Shown: positions 40,301 through 52,600 of the stretch, in pieces
Layout of the letters: each line of letters starts with the position of its first letter
How positions within the stretch are numbered: position 1 is the first letter of the stretch
Assembly (NCBI RefSeq): GCF_032118995.1
Contig: NC_092649.1
Span: 23,977,332 to 24,041,331, forward strand
From: Asterias amurensis
Taxonomy: Eukaryota > Echinodermata > Asteroidea > Forcipulatida > Asteriidae
DNA: 64,000 bases
Direction: 5' to 3'
Program-made: the position numbers and the translations under genes
The notes under the pieces: model-generated
Seen by the model: only the letters and a program-made list of their open reading frames with translations
What the model was told of the DNA's origin: nothing
Databases searched by the model: none

Positions 40301-43300
40301 TGATAAATGGTGTATGTGTGATTAAATCAGGACCGTTTTCAATGGGGGTAGTCAAGAAATAAGTTTCTGAATACGTCTTCGGTTTCCGAACATCATGAAA
40401 TGAGCCATAACTGCTCAACAATCTGCCACTTGATCACGGTTTAACGACTTCCATGCGTACAAGTCACAGCTCCGCTGTGTAAACGGAGTTTGGTTCGCAA
40501 TGATCTTCGAACATTTTACCAACAGAATGGAACCGAAAAAACAACAGAGATATTTTGTTTCTGTTAAAAAAAAAATCAAACAATCAATCTTTTTTTTTAA
40601 ACCGTTTTCGTTAGGCAACATTCGGATCATTCTTTTTGTAAGAATGCGTTCGAGATACTCGAAAGGTGCACAGTTATTATCCTTAAATCGACTTTATCAG
40701 TAGAATTATTGATTGATTGATTGATTGATTTATTGATTGTTATTCTGATTGATTGTTAATTTATAGGAGAAACTCAGCTACCATCCCAATCCCTTTTTTT
40801 TTTTAAAGAAGAAAACAAAGTTTCCCGATTGACAAAATTTAGCAGTAAATTAATGCAGTATTGAAAAAGATGGCGTTGGACTTTCCACTTACAAAGAAAT
40901 AATATCACTTGTTTCTTTGGAAGTAGGTGTTGTTATTAATTAATGATTTTATTTCTCATGTATTTTCTGTGTTTTCTGAGAGAACACTTCGAGGGAAATA
41001 AAGGGTAACAATTATATAAATTTATATGCTTAACAAACATATTTACGGTATATTTATTGTTACCAATAACATATTAAATTCGAAACAGGTGACCCAAAAG
41101 GCCAAAATAGATTCAATGTACAAAGTTAGAAGATACAAATTTGCATTAAAGGGAAGGTACTCGTTTGGTAACTGTCAAAGACCAGTCTTCTCTCTTGGTG
41201 TATCCCAACATAAGCATAAAATAACAAGCCTGTGAAAAATTGGGCTCAATCGGTCATCGAAGTTGCGAGAAAATGATGAAACAAAAAACACCCTTGTTAG
41301 ACGAATTTGTGTGCTTTCAGATAGGAATAAAAGACTTCTATAGTTAGAAGTCTTTTATCTCTTTTCTCAAAAACTACGTTACTTCAGAGGGAGTCTTTTC
41401 CCACAATGTTTTATACTATCAACTGCTAATTGAGTAATTACCAAACGTGTACCTTCCCTTTAAATTACAAACCAATCACACCAAATATTTGATATTCACA
41501 CCATTTTATTCATGTATATTTTGTTATTTTCTTGTTCTTTTCAGTCGATGGAAGATGGACAGCCTGGGGCGAATGGTCAGACTGTGATCCATGTGACAAC
41601 AACTCAAAGACAACACGTTCTCGAAGCTGTACCAATCCTCCACCGTCCGGAGACGGAAGCCATTGCGCCGGCCTCCAATCGATGACACGTAATTGTCCAG
41701 GAAATTGTCCGGGTACGTTTACACGTCTTTGCATTAGGCCAAAAGAATAACAAATACCAGTTGATCGTACCTTCCCTCATCTTTTTTTTTTTAAAGCCGC
41801 AGGCCTTTTTAATTCTTTCCCCCAATTTTTGTTTTGCATTTTTTTCTTCAAAAATACAATTTGTTTTAGTATTTTTCATTAAACTTACTAATCTTTTAAA
41901 GGCAGTGGACACTATTGGTAATTATTCAAAATAGTTATTAGCGTAAAACCTTTCTTGGTGACGAGTAATGGGGAGAGGTTGATGGTATAAAACATTGTGA
42001 GAAATGTCTTCCTCTGAAGTGCCATAGTTTTCGAAAAGGAAGTAATTTTCAACGAATTTGATTTCGAGACCTCAGATTTAGAACTTGAGGTCTCGAAATC
42101 AACTATCTAAACGCGCACAACTTCGTGTGACAAGGGTATTTTTTCTTTTATTATTATCTCGCAAGTTTGATGACCGATTGAGCTCAAATTTTCACAGGTT
42201 AGTTATTTTATGCATATGTTGAGATACACCAACTGTGAAGACTAGTCTTTGACAATTACCAATAGTGTCCACTGCCTTTAAGAAAGTATGTGGTGACTTT
42301 AAAATGAAGAATCGGTGGCCAGTTTGACTAATACAATGTTTGGCGGCCACCGTTGAAAAAAACAAATCCTCCTCTTTTTGGAAAAACCCGGACGATCAAC
42401 TCGTATTTTGTTTATTTGGCCTTATGTTGCTGCTTTCACCCTTGAAATAAAGTACCGCAACCTTTCTGTTATCTTATCACTGTACCTTGATAAACACCTG
42501 TTTTTTAAAGGATCAATTATTCCCTTTTTTTCACAGAACTCGAGAAGGTACACAGTACTATACTTAGTAAACAGTGCTAATGCACATTGGTGTAAAGGGT
42601 GACACCCAGAATGATTGTTCTTTTATTATAATATTATTATTTATTCGACCAATACAAACAAATCAAAGTTATAGCACAAGACAGAACATTAACAGTTGTA
42701 TAAAAATAAAAAAAATAAGGAAAAAATAAATGCAAAATTATATAAATTAATAAAGTAAATCCTCAATGCAAATTTAAAGGAACACGTTGCCTTGGATCGG
42801 TCGAGTTGGTCTTTGAAAAGCGTTTGTAACCGTTTGTTATAAAATGCATATGGTTAGAAAGATAATTTAAAAGTAGAATACAATGATCCACACAAGTATT
42901 ACTCGAAATTGCGTGGTTTTCCTTTTACCTCGTCGACTAACACGGTCGGCCATTTATGGGAGTCAAATGTTTGACTCCCATAAATGGCCGACCGTGTTAG
43001 TTTGCAAAGTAAAAGGAAAACCACGCAATTTCGAGGCAAATTTGTGTGGATCATTGTATTCTACTTTTAAATTATCTTTCTAACCATATGCATTTTATAA
43101 CAAACGGTTACAAACGCTTTTCAAAGACCAACTCGACGGATCCAAGGCAACGTGTTCCTTTAACATCTAAGAATTATAATTACATGACATCTTTTTGTGT
43201 TGGAATTCTAACACTGTTTTTTCAAGTGTAGCTTTACTAAATTGGCCCCGCTGGGAGCTCTAAACTATTATCATCACCCACTTTTGTCCTTTACACTTGA

Positions 43301-43529
43301 AGTCATAATTTGGATTCTTATGAGCTTTGTTTTAATCGTGTCTATTACAGACCAGAACAATGGCTGGAGCGAATGGTCTGACTGGACGCCATGCTCAGCA
43401 GTTCAATGCGGCAAACAGGGCTTCTCTCTTCGCAGCAGAACCTGCACCAGAGTGTCACCCCAAACTTGCCCCGGTAATTTCCTGGACATCAACACGTGTG
43501 CAGCACCCGGATGCTCTACTGGTAGATAA
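34244..43529 (+). CDS. Properdin-like secreted protein A: N-terminal six-Cys domain plus four TSRs (346 residues)
   Basis: Six exons: 34244-34325, 38291-38569, 39127-39297, 39500-39661, 41545-41712 and 43351-43529, all joined by phase-1 introns. A signal peptide (residues 1 to about 27) is followed by a domain with Cys at 37, 50, 69, 70, 86 and 90, an acidic linker and four TSRs at 121-177, 178-231, 232-287 and 288-346, each with Trp and six-Cys TSR hallmarks. A short CF...GKC...CC...C..C domain before TSRs is the layout of complement properdin, which oligomerises and stabilises the C3bBb convertase; vertebrate properdin has six TSRs. The homology call rests on architecture and cysteine pattern; complement function is inferred. 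The gene model is complete from ATG to TAA. Confidence 0.88.
35666..36002. mobile_element. MITE family F copy, inverted
   Basis: The interior reads opposite to the other three copies and includes ATTCTCGATATCGAGAAT. The right end is partly eroded. Confidence 0.78.
36583..36748. mobile_element. MITE family R copy 1
   Basis: Inverted CTTTTTCGAATCCCACGGCT / GTGGTTTCGAAAAGGGCC ends; shares AGCTTGGCCCCGCG and GAGCCTGAAGC with the copy at 62064-62217. Confidence 0.72.
38291..38569 (+). CDS. Gene A exon 2: properdin-type N-terminal domain
   Basis: Encodes GYCFGQRTPIGQRGRC, KECCMLGG, GKRCENAC and an acidic linker (EEEEP). Cysteine spacing C-x12-C-x18-CC-x15-C-x3-C nearly equals that of gene C exon 2. 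The donor is GTACGC; an open frame continues past it without similarity. Confidence 0.87.
39127..39297 (+). CDS. Gene A exon 3: TSR 1
   Basis: WSEWGNWLNCTASCG, TRYRTC, then three more Cys. All three Trp of the WxxWxxW ladder and the O-fucose motif CTASCG are present, plus several N-x-T/S sequons including N-C-T. Confidence 0.9.
39500..39661 (+). CDS. Gene A exon 4: TSR 2
   Basis: WSVWGDWQNCTSPCG and VTRYRTC. Very similar to TSR 1 (both have HCNGS- or NCNGS-E-E-TIPC), so a recent exon duplication. CTSPCG lacks the Ser/Thr needed for O-fucosylation. Confidence 0.9.
39662..41544. other. Intron between gene A TSR 2 and TSR 3
   Basis: Contains a GATT microsatellite at 40705-40760 and a family B MITE at 41146-41463 ending 81 bases before the acceptor. 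Confidence 0.6.
41146..41463. mobile_element. MITE family B copy, inverted
   Basis: TTAAAGGGAAGGTACTCGTT to ACGTGTACCTTCCCTTTAA, with a central AAGACTTCTATAGTTAGAAG palindrome. Confidence 0.85.
41545..41712 (+). CDS. Gene A exon 5: TSR 3
   Basis: VDGRWTAWGEWSDCDPC, TTRSRSCTNPPPSGDG, then C-C-C. The CSxTCG motif is replaced by CDPCDN, so it is an atypical TSR. Confidence 0.88.
41896..42281. mobile_element. MITE family A copy
   Basis: Full-length copy inside the TSR 3-TSR 4 intron, very similar to 1629-2013 (both have CACCAACTGTGAAG). Confidence 0.86.
42774..43163. mobile_element. MITE family D copy
   Basis: About 390 bases, palindromic nearly throughout: outer GGAACACGTTGCCTTGGATC arms and an inner palindrome centred near 42972 (CGGTCGGCCATTTATGGGAG and its inverse). 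Confidence 0.87.
43351..43529 (+). CDS. Gene A exon 6: TSR 4 and stop
   Basis: GWSEWSDWTPCSAVQCG, LRSRTC, QTCPGN and TCAAPGC end with STGR and TAA. All six Cys are present, so the domain is complete. A weak donor (ACTG/GTAGAT) near the end would also be phase 1 but is not needed. Confidence 0.85.
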
Positions 43530-45164
43530 CCCTGTTCACACGAACAGCCTGGATGTACGTCCGGTTCACCCCCGTCAACTCAGTGGAATTAACACTCCCC
43601 GTTGAGGTATTCACTATTGAATGTATGGTTGATCGAGAGGAATGAACGATTGATTTGACGTACTCATTGATTCTACATACCCCCAGACTCAATATCATCA
43701 CCAACTCTTAAATCTCTTAATACACTTTGAATCAATTCAACTATGATTATTAATCATACTTAGCTTAGGGCGCTACATATTGGGCAGCACGGGCTGATGT
43801 ATATTCTTCAGGGAGCTGAGATGGTTTAAGGAATGAAATGGCCCAGTGATCAGGGTTATAATGCTGGAAGCGCTTTGAGACATGGTGCATAAAGCGCTAT
43901 ATAAATACCGAATATAATCATAGTTATTTTACTCGGTCAAACCACAACCTGTGTCTAAACTGTCACTTGATTTGGGTCCGCACATTGTAAGCTACTGGCT
44001 CGCCTGTAGTGAGTGAGTAGTAACCAAAGACTCCAATCTGTGACATAACCCTAACCCAGGAATTAGGAATCATTTTTTTAAACCCAGATTTGGATCCCAT
44101 CTCCCCCTCGACGTAGCCTACCCATCACCGAAACACGAGGTTGATATGGTACTAGCCTGCTTACATTCCTCAGCCGGTTTTGAGAAACTGTATTTTTTTG
44201 TTTGTAGAAAGCTGATCCCCTTTTATTGTTTAAAAATGTTACCGTTATAAGAATTGTCCATAAGTCTACACAAAATAACAAAAGATTTCCTCTCTGGGTC
44301 ACAATTTTTAAACATCTTCCTGGTGGGTTGGATAAGACCACCTCTACCCGCACCTCACTATCAACGCGCCTCATTTGACCCGGAACATGGCAAACTCTGA
44401 CCCGGAACCTTTACAATGCTGACCCTGGCTAAAACTGTTGCCAGGGAAGTTTGATATCAAACATGTTAAAACGAAAAGCACATTATTTCCTTAGGTTTTA
44501 GTCCTTTGAATTTTTTTTTAAGTACGATTTCTGTCAACTTTAATTCACAATGATCGATGGTAGCGCGTTTGCTTCGACGATCGATGTTTATCCTTTGTAT
44601 TGATGTTCAAACTTTGTTATTCTATTTTGTACGTTGTATGTTGTACGTTTACTGTTTAATCATAATGTTTCGTAACTTTCACCTTTTATTAACCATAATG
44701 TTTCGTAAGAGTATAGTTTTACCTTGTAAAGAATATAATGTTTGAATTATTTAATTTTGTAAGTGCACAATGCTGTACGTATTTAACTGCCATTGTATTT
44801 ATACAGGTAAATATAAATTAATTTTAAACAAAACACCAGTTGTTTTCCGTGTAAAGTCATTCAATTTCGAACCAAAGAAAAAAAATATGTAGTATAATGT
44901 GAATTATTTTTTGCTTAATATTTAAATACTATTACACAACTAAACAAAATTGTTCTCAAGATTTGGGTGTTGTGTCTTCTTTTTTTAAGGAAAAATACAA
45001 ATCAATAATTAGTTTAGTAGGGAGACACAGACAGTTAATGATGCTTACTGAAGTTACTGACAGGGATAAGTGATGTCAACACTGAATAGTCGTTTTAAAT
45101 TGTCTCTGATCCAACCAATTGGTGGCGCCCTTTTTTCTTTTAGTTGTTGGTGATCCATACTAAT
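43530..45164. other. Intergenic after gene A
   Basis: A repeat tail resembling a SINE 3' end (AAAGCGCTATATAAATACC) lies at 43765-43935. The rest shows nothing recognisable, and no polyadenylation signal could be assigned to gene A. Confidence 0.45.
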
Positions 45165-45905
45165 TTTTATTATTTATATCAGGCTTCCGAGGCTAAACTA
45201 TATCAGCGTGTTGAATGCTTTCGTGAAAAGTACCCGGTTGACAGCAATATTGTGTCATTAAAAGTTCCCGGATACAGCAACATTGCTTCAATATTGCCCC
45301 ATCCGGGCATTTTAACAAGTTTCACTGGTTCCCATAATTTAGTTAAGAGCGTGCGCTCACCCACTGTTGTTAACCAGCGAACGGAGCTGCAGATAATCAA
45401 CAACAATGGCTGCTTCTACTAGCGGCGCGAGATTCACTTCGGTTTCCGATGAGGATTTTGAAGAACTTTTGAAGAACAAAGACGTAGAAAACACCATGAA
45501 GGCTACACAACAAGCAGTACATGTTCTTATAGCTTACCTGACGGAAAATAATCTTCCAACGAATTTTGAATGAGTAGATAAGCTACGCTTGCGATTGTTT
45601 TGTCAAAATTGTATGTGGAAGCATGGAGGAATGAAAAACAGACGGCGAGCATTAGGCCTACATACAACAAGGAGCGTCATTGAACAGCATTCGAGCACGA
45701 ATTTAAATCTGGAATCAGGTGAGCCAAAATAAGGTTGCTTTGATCAAGTCCTCAGCCTGATACAAACAACAATAATAATATTTGATGTCTTTTTTCGGGG
45801 GGTAATACATTGCACTCGCTATGACAATATTGCACTCGTCTTCGACTCGTGCAATTTTCGTGCATTCTTGTATCCCCCTGAAAGCCATCCAATATTATAT
45901 AATTA
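45165..45905 (+). mobile_element. Element carrying a Crypton-like recombinase fragment
   Basis: The left part (TATCAGGCTTCCGAGGC, TATATCAGCGTGTTGAATG) and right part (GCAATATTGCACTCGTC-like) are shared with 50112-50345, which lacks the middle. The middle carries the pseudogene at 45406-45725. Confidence 0.6.
45406..45725 (+). pseudogene. Degenerate Crypton/KCTD1-like tyrosine recombinase N-terminus
   Basis: ATG at 45406 opens 55 residues (FTSVSDEDFEELLKNKD, NTMKATQQAVHVLIAYL, NNLPTNFE) before TGA. The similarity to the N-terminal part of Crypton-type tyrosine recombinases then continues in another frame with KLYVEAWRNEK and a further stop. At least one stop and one frameshift break it, and the catalytic domain is missing. 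Family recognition comes from the pattern 'NT-KAT...V...YL' then 'L-YVEAR', so it is moderately sure. Confidence 0.55.
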
Positions 45906-46710
45906 TACACTCGTTGTGAAAACAATGCGATGCAGCTGCACTGCTCCCCTACTAATTACATACATAATTATACATCGGTTTGCATTCAGCCCTGGTTTTA
46001 TTAACTTGAATATTATAACTGAGTGGTCAACAATGCGCGCAGATACATTGTTTTGCACAAAATGTCAATGTTTATTAAAAATATATATTATATATTTTTG
46101 TGTGGTTGAATATTGTATTCTGATTGCATTCTGTCATTTTTTTTTAAACACAGTGTGTTAATAATAATTTGTAATTTAACGTGTATATTTCCCAACTATT
46201 GTTGAAGTATTTAAAGTATAATTTTTGCTCAGTATTTATGAGTTTAACAAAATGAGTCTGTAGTGTTGTATCAAAGCACATCTGTAAACTTATTGAAAGT
46301 ACATAAACACACATCGATTAAAGCTATGGAAACTCGTTTATAAAGAGTTGAGTCATTTTACGCGGCATTTGTACAGAATCGTTTCACAGAGCATTGATAA
46401 TGACATACTCTTTGTGTAAAAAAAAATCAAAGTAAGACTGTGCAAGTCTAGTCCATACCACATTGGTTTTACATGTGTGCGATTCATTTTCGTTAAAAAT
46501 ACCATAGTCGTAGTTTATGGCTACAACAATAATTATTCGTATTAGGTGATTGGGAAAGTAGAAATTCACAGTGCATGACGGGGAAATAGTAAAGTAAATG
46601 TAACAAACCAATAACGAAAACCCGAGTATGGGGATAAGTTTCCGGTTAAGTGCACTGGGTAAACCATTTAAGCACGTTGCCCGGCTGAGTTTCACTCAAT
46701 TTGTTACGTC

Positions 46711-47099
46711 TTAAAGGAACACGTTGCCTTGGATCGGTCGAGTTGGTCTTTGAAAAGCGTTTGTAACCGTTTTTTATAAAATGCATATGGGTAGAAAGAT
46801 GTTGTAAAAGTAGAATACAATGATCCACACAAACATGCCTCGAAATTGCGTGGTTTTCCTTTTACCTCGTCGACTAACACGTCGGCCATTTATGGGGGTC
46901 AAAATTTTGACTCCCATAAATGGCCGACCATGTTAGTTCGCACAGTAGAAGGAAAACCACGCGATTTCGAGGCAAACTTGTGTGGATCATTGTATTCTAC
47001 TTTTAAAACATCTTTCCAACCATATGCATTTTATAAAAAACGGTTACAAACGCTTTTGTTTTGACCAACTCGTCCAATCCAAGGCAACGTGTTCCTTTG
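46711..47099. mobile_element. MITE family D copy
   Basis: TTAAAGGAACACGTTGCCTT to GGCAACGTGTTCCTTTGA, with the same inner palindrome centred near 46905. Confidence 0.86.
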
Positions 47100-47454
47100 A
47101 AGGTGGTCGCACAAAATTCGAGTGTGATTGGCAAATGGGGTTTCTAAAAATCAGCCTCTCGTCCCAAAGTTTATTTTGTTCTAAGTTTTAGTTAACAAAC
47201 CATTCGCACTTTATGAAAAATTTAAATTGTCTTGATAACAAATTGCTCTTAATTGTGTTTTAATATTTTTTAGGAATTTTGTATACTTAGAAAGATTTCT
47301 TTTCATAGCAAAAAGCGTAGGCCTAGTCTTCGTTCAAGCTGTTTTCTGATTTTCGATTCGCGCGAGACTTTACCATGCAGTCTATAACCTAATTCCTTTG
47401 TCATAAAAATGTTATTATCGTTTCAATTTGACGTTGAAGATTCAAAGGGGGACT

Positions 47455-47624
47455 GCAGCCGATTTTACGAAACGCTAGGATTAATCCTATCTCGGGTTAG
47501 GACAAGACCGTCCTAACTTAGGATGGACTCAATGCGTCATCATGTCTTCGGACACATAACTGAACTCGTCCTAGGTCACAAGATTAATCCTAAGTCAGGA
47601 AGAGTTTGGCGAAATCGACGGCAG
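47455..47624. mobile_element. MITE family H copy 2
   Basis: GCCGATTTTACGAAACGCTA and AGAGTTTGGCGAAATCGACG ends; same inner ATTAATCCTA repeats as at 10963. Confidence 0.8.
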
Positions 47625-49537
47625 GTTCCGTTCATAGGCAATTGTCATATTCCTTGGTAGAATTTCATTGCAACAAAATTGATCAGGACCACACCCAATA
47701 AGACCACACCCAACGCACCAAGTCTAGAACCCCCACCACACATCGGTGAATGGTAAAAAATAAAAAATATTATTTTTAGGCTTTTTCCCCAAGCAAATAT
47801 TTACTCAGGAACAAAATAGCATTCTTCACTCCGGTGCCCTTATCTACAGACATTTTATTGTTTCGGTATCCGCTGTTATTTACAGAAACCGAACCGGCTC
47901 CTTTCACCCGGACACAGTTTGAACGGCAGCTAAGCACAAAATATTTATGCTTACCAGAATAAGCTTTCAAGCCAATTTAGTGACCATGTCACATGTACAC
48001 CTTTTGACTGTATATCCTGCTCTCTTTTGTTCAACAGAAAATTGTTAAGCAACCTGCATAAAAGCAGCTCTAAACGAAAATTGTCCCTGGGCTCAATTTC
48101 GGTGGCGGTCACGACATCGTGACGTTATTTATATTGTGCTTTTTATGTCTGTTTACATAAACTGAAACATTAACACCTCAAAAACATTTGGATATAAATA
48201 AAACATTTGTTTCCCTTTAATACAGAAATCATTTTAACAACATTTTAAACAACATTTATTCCAGGTCATAAAACTAATCGAAATGTGTTTTCACAACTTA
48301 TTAAACAAATTAATTTATCAATCTCGTCTTCTGACAAGTTTACTAAAATTCTATTGCTACCATAGACTTGATAATAATAGTCGTGTTCATGGTGGTGATT
48401 TATGCGTAAATCTATAAGAAATTTTGATTTTATGTGAGTCTAGCAAATTACAATGAAATTTGAACGCTAAAATTGGATTATCAAAGCGGTGACCGGACCT
48501 ATGATTCCTACGAATGTTATAGGGTTTCGCTTATTGGAGAACGTTACATATTACCATCTTGCACTCTGTAAATTAAACAAACTTAGTATCAAAAGGACGT
48601 ATTTGTCATCTGATGTCAGGTGTCAAATTGCGGTAATATCAAAGCTTTTTGTTTAAAGACACTGGATACCTTTTAAAGTAATTGTCAAAGACCAGTATTC
48701 TCACTTGGTGTATCCCAATATAATATGCATTCTAGAATAACAAACCTGTCAAAGTTTGGACTCAATTGGTCGTCGAAGATGCGAGAGAATAATGGAAGAA
48801 AAAACACACTTATCGCATAAAATGTGTGCTTTCAGATGCATAGAATTCGAGACTGGCACCGTCTGAAGTAACATAGTTTTTGAGAAAGAAGTATTTTTCC
48901 ACGAACTTGATTTTTGAGAGCTAATTTTGAGGTCTCGAAATCGAGCATCTGAAAGTACACAACTTCGCGTGACAAGGGTGTTTTTCTTTCTAAAATTGTT
49001 CACTAAAATACTTGAATTGAATTCGAGACCTCAGCTGTACGGGAAAGGTCAAAGTGGGTTCATCCATAAGTTCTTAACTTTACGTATCATATCTCCTGAT
49101 CGAAATATGTTTGTGCCGTCTTGTAGTATGACACATTTCACAATAGTGTTTTTTAAGACATGACCCCTTTTTACCTTTCCTTCCAGTCCAAACAGGGAGT
49201 TAAACAAATTGTAGCTTAAACCTTGTAGCAATACGACACATTTTAACCTTACGAATGACCTGTCCTTCCGGTCCAAACAGGAATTTAATCAGCTATACCT
49301 TTTTTTTATCTTAACGGACCATAGATGGCTTACAAAATCATCAGTGGTTTGTGTGTATTGAATCACTTAATTAAACAAAATAGAGAAAAGTACTCGTTTT
49401 TTTAACAGATATATTATAATGTTAAAAGTTGATATACTTCAATTCATTTGCTCGTGCTGCTAATAAATACGTTGTCTAGTGGGGGACAACACGACCAAAC
49501 CAGCCTAACAGATCGGAACTTTCGGATTGCTAGATGA
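47625..49537. other. Intergenic between genes A and B (3' flank of B)
   Basis: Holds a family B-like MITE at 48652-49005 and two tandem similar blocks at about 49125-49275 (CTTTCCTTCCAGTCCAAACA and CCTGTCCTTCCGGTCCAAAC). Otherwise nothing seen. Confidence 0.5.
48652..49005. mobile_element. MITE family A/B-like copy, right end lost
   Basis: Starts TTAAAGACACTGGATACC and has the usual core in inverted orientation, then a second copy segment in direct orientation. Probably two overlapping remnants. Confidence 0.6.
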
Positions 49538-49662
49538 TCACCGTCTGGAACATATTTCACTCTCAAGGGGGTTTCCCTGTACGGACGCACAATCACCCGC
49601 TCTGTCTCTTATCCTCAGTCGGAATCCTCCGGAACAAGCACTCCACTCACCCCAGGGGCAAC
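49538..49662 (-). CDS. Gene B exon 6: partial TSR and stop
   Basis: Acceptor TACACAG, then CPWGEWSACSGGFRLRIRD, GDCASVQGN and SEICSRR before TGA. It has the second Trp and CS start of a TSR but lacks the first Trp, the TCG cysteine and the end. Joining donor T/GTAAGT of exon 5 gives TGT, the sixth Cys of TSR 4. Confidence 0.75.
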
Positions 49663-52600
49663 CTGTGTACAGTCAAACATCAATCAATATTATAAATATA
49701 AAGGAGTTGTACAAACAAAAAGTAAATTTCTTGAGAGTTTGCCTTACGTAATTATGATGAGGGCTACGCCAACCGATCTGTCGACCCAAATCAGCCGTGA
49801 CACTTAAGCAAGACACATAACCATTGCTTCGTCCTTCGGATGGGACGTAAAGCCGTTGGTCCCATGTGTTGTGTAACGCATGTAAAATAACCCAGTACAC
49901 TTATTGAAAAGAGAAGGGTTTGCCCCGGTATTCCTGGCTGTGGCTGCTGTAGCACATTGTAAACCCCATTTAAGGTGCTAAATAATTTGGTCTCAGAATT
50001 CATCACTTCAATAATCTTTCTGAAAGTTTGTATTTACTCAGCGCCTTGAGTATCTTCTTTGGTAGTTACGTGCGCTATATAAGACTTCGATATTTATTGT
50101 TATTATTTATATCAGGCTTCTAGAGGCAAACATATATCAGCGTATTGAATGGTTTCGTAAAAAGTACCCGGATGACAGCATTACTGCTTCAATATGGCAT
50201 TTTAACAAGTTTCGCTGGTTACCATAACATATAGTTGGATGGCCCTTTTTTCGGGGGATACTCGCTATGGCAATATTGCACTCGTCTTCGACTGTTGTCA
50301 TAGCTCGTGCAATATATTCTTGTACCCCTCAAAGCCATAAAATATAATATAATTGTTATTATTTTTATTAACTATCGTGCTCAACAGGTGTACTTACAGG
50401 GTGCCTGCGTGGTCTGGTCACACTCACTTGTTTCACTCGAATCGCCCCCACAGGGTAGACCGCCATTGCTCGGTGGGGGATTATTGCAAGCACGGCTTCG
50501 CACTTGTTCACCTCCTGTGCCACATGATACCGTACAGGGGCTCCAGTTGTCCCAGTCGCTCCATCCCCCATTTACTAAAAGAAAACAGCGTGAAACAATA
50601 GACTCTCGTTAATTAATGATGTTATTAAAATGTTTATCAATGAACCGGAACAAAGCTAAACTCGACTAAAGTCATGATGCATGTATACATGATTGTATAC
50701 TATGGCCAGTTGCCCCTCACACCTTTAGAGGTCATGGCTTGGGTATAATGAAGACGACGTACGTGCGGTTTCTAATGATAATTTTTTGAACGCTAGGTGG
50801 CAGCAGACTTACCAGGTAAATTGGCATTGTTTACGTCATTCTGAGCATAATCACATTTCCAAGAAAATTGGCTTTACTTCGGAATGTGTTAAAGGTTTAT
50901 TTAAAGGCCCGAAACTGCAGTTTGTTCTTTTAGTTAAAAAAAAACACACCTTAAAAGAACATAAATGTGAGGTTATATTAGTTTAGAATCAAAATGGTGC
51001 TGGGAAAGGCTTACGGGCAACTATCTAACCGCTAGAGGGCCGGTATTTACCCATACCTGGACACGTGACGTTGGTATCACAAGGTTTTGACTCTTGGGCT
51101 GTTCCATTACATTGGGATCCTCCATTCTCTGGGGAGGGGTTTGTACACGTCCGATATCGTGTTATATTTCCAGTACCACATGACGCTGAGCAGTTGTGCC
51201 AAGCCCCCCATTCACTCCAATTACCATCCACCACTAGTAAGGGTCAGACAGAAAAAGATATCAGCGCACTTAAAACTCTGTGGGGCTAAGGTGTGTTTTG
51301 TGTTTTCAACTTTCTGTTTTTCGCCTTCACCCATACCCCTCTAGCTCCCCTCTCTCCCGTCGCTCTTTCCAACGCAATATTGGAACAACATGTTTTTAAT
51401 CAATAAATCGGTTTGCTATGCGTCAATCCTCATTTTGACGTCCGGATGCATACTATTGGCAATGCCCTTTCCTCTAATTGCAATACTGTTTTGGATCTTC
51501 TGTGTAAATAAAAGAATATGAAAATAACATGCATAAAATACATGAAGTTTATAGTATTTCCTTCTGCTTCTGCATTTCTTCAAACGGTGCCTCCGGAAAA
51601 ATTTTGTTTCCAAAGAAAAGTTTAAAACAGAAACAAGCAAACAATCAAAATTATTCAACCAAGACGTTACACATAAAACCAGCCCTCTTAGATCCAATGC
51701 AGGGCCTAAAAAAAATATAATATTGGCGCGAGCTAAAACTCAGAATAATTGTTTATATCAATAAAGTACAACTTTATCAAAACTATTACATTCGCGTACC
51801 TGGACACGTGAAGTTTTCACATAAGTTTGACTCTTCGGATGTTCCATTACATTGGGATCCTCCATTCTCTGGGGAGGGGTTTGTACACGTCCGATATCGT
51901 GTAATATTTCCAGTAGCACAAGACGCTGAGCAGTTGGGCCACGCCCCCCATTCACTCCAGTTACCATTCACTATTTAAGACCAAAATAATGAATAACTGG
52001 TGTTCACAATAACGGATGTTTTGTATTGGTTAATGGTCGCTTACTATCACTTTGCATAGCGAGAGACACATACAAGTTGTACTATATTCAGAAACCACTG
52101 TTTTATAGGCAGTGGACACTATTGGTTATTACTCAAAATAATTATTAGCATAAAGCCTTAATTTGGTAACGAGTAATGGGGAGAGGTTGATAGTATAAAA
52201 CGGTGTGAGAAACGGCCCTCTCTGAAGTGACGTAGTTTTCGAGAAAGTAATTTTCCACCAATTTGATTTCGAGACCTCAGAATTAGAATTTGAAGTCTCG
52301 AAATCAAGCATCTGAAAGCACACAACTTCGTGTGACAGAGGTGTTTTTTCTTTCAATATTATCTCGCAACTTCGACGACCGATTGAGCTAAACTTTTCAC
52401 AGGTTTGTTATTTTATGCATATATGTTTAGATACATGAAGTGAGAAGACTGATAGTGTCCTTTAAGTTATTAAAATGTGAACATTCTTGTAAAATAAACT
52501 TGTTTCGTTTGCTATCTTATTCTGCGTCAACAACTACCGAAGGTCATTGCAACCGAGGTCGGGGAACGACTCGGGGTTTGACACTTTATTTCATTTGTAA

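Noticed and set aside
50381..50397. Terminal CKYTC-stop extension of gene B TSR 4
   Set aside because: The strong donor GTAAGT overlaps it and splicing to 49662 rebuilds the needed Cys and adds TSR-like sequence, so read-through was treated as the less likely form.
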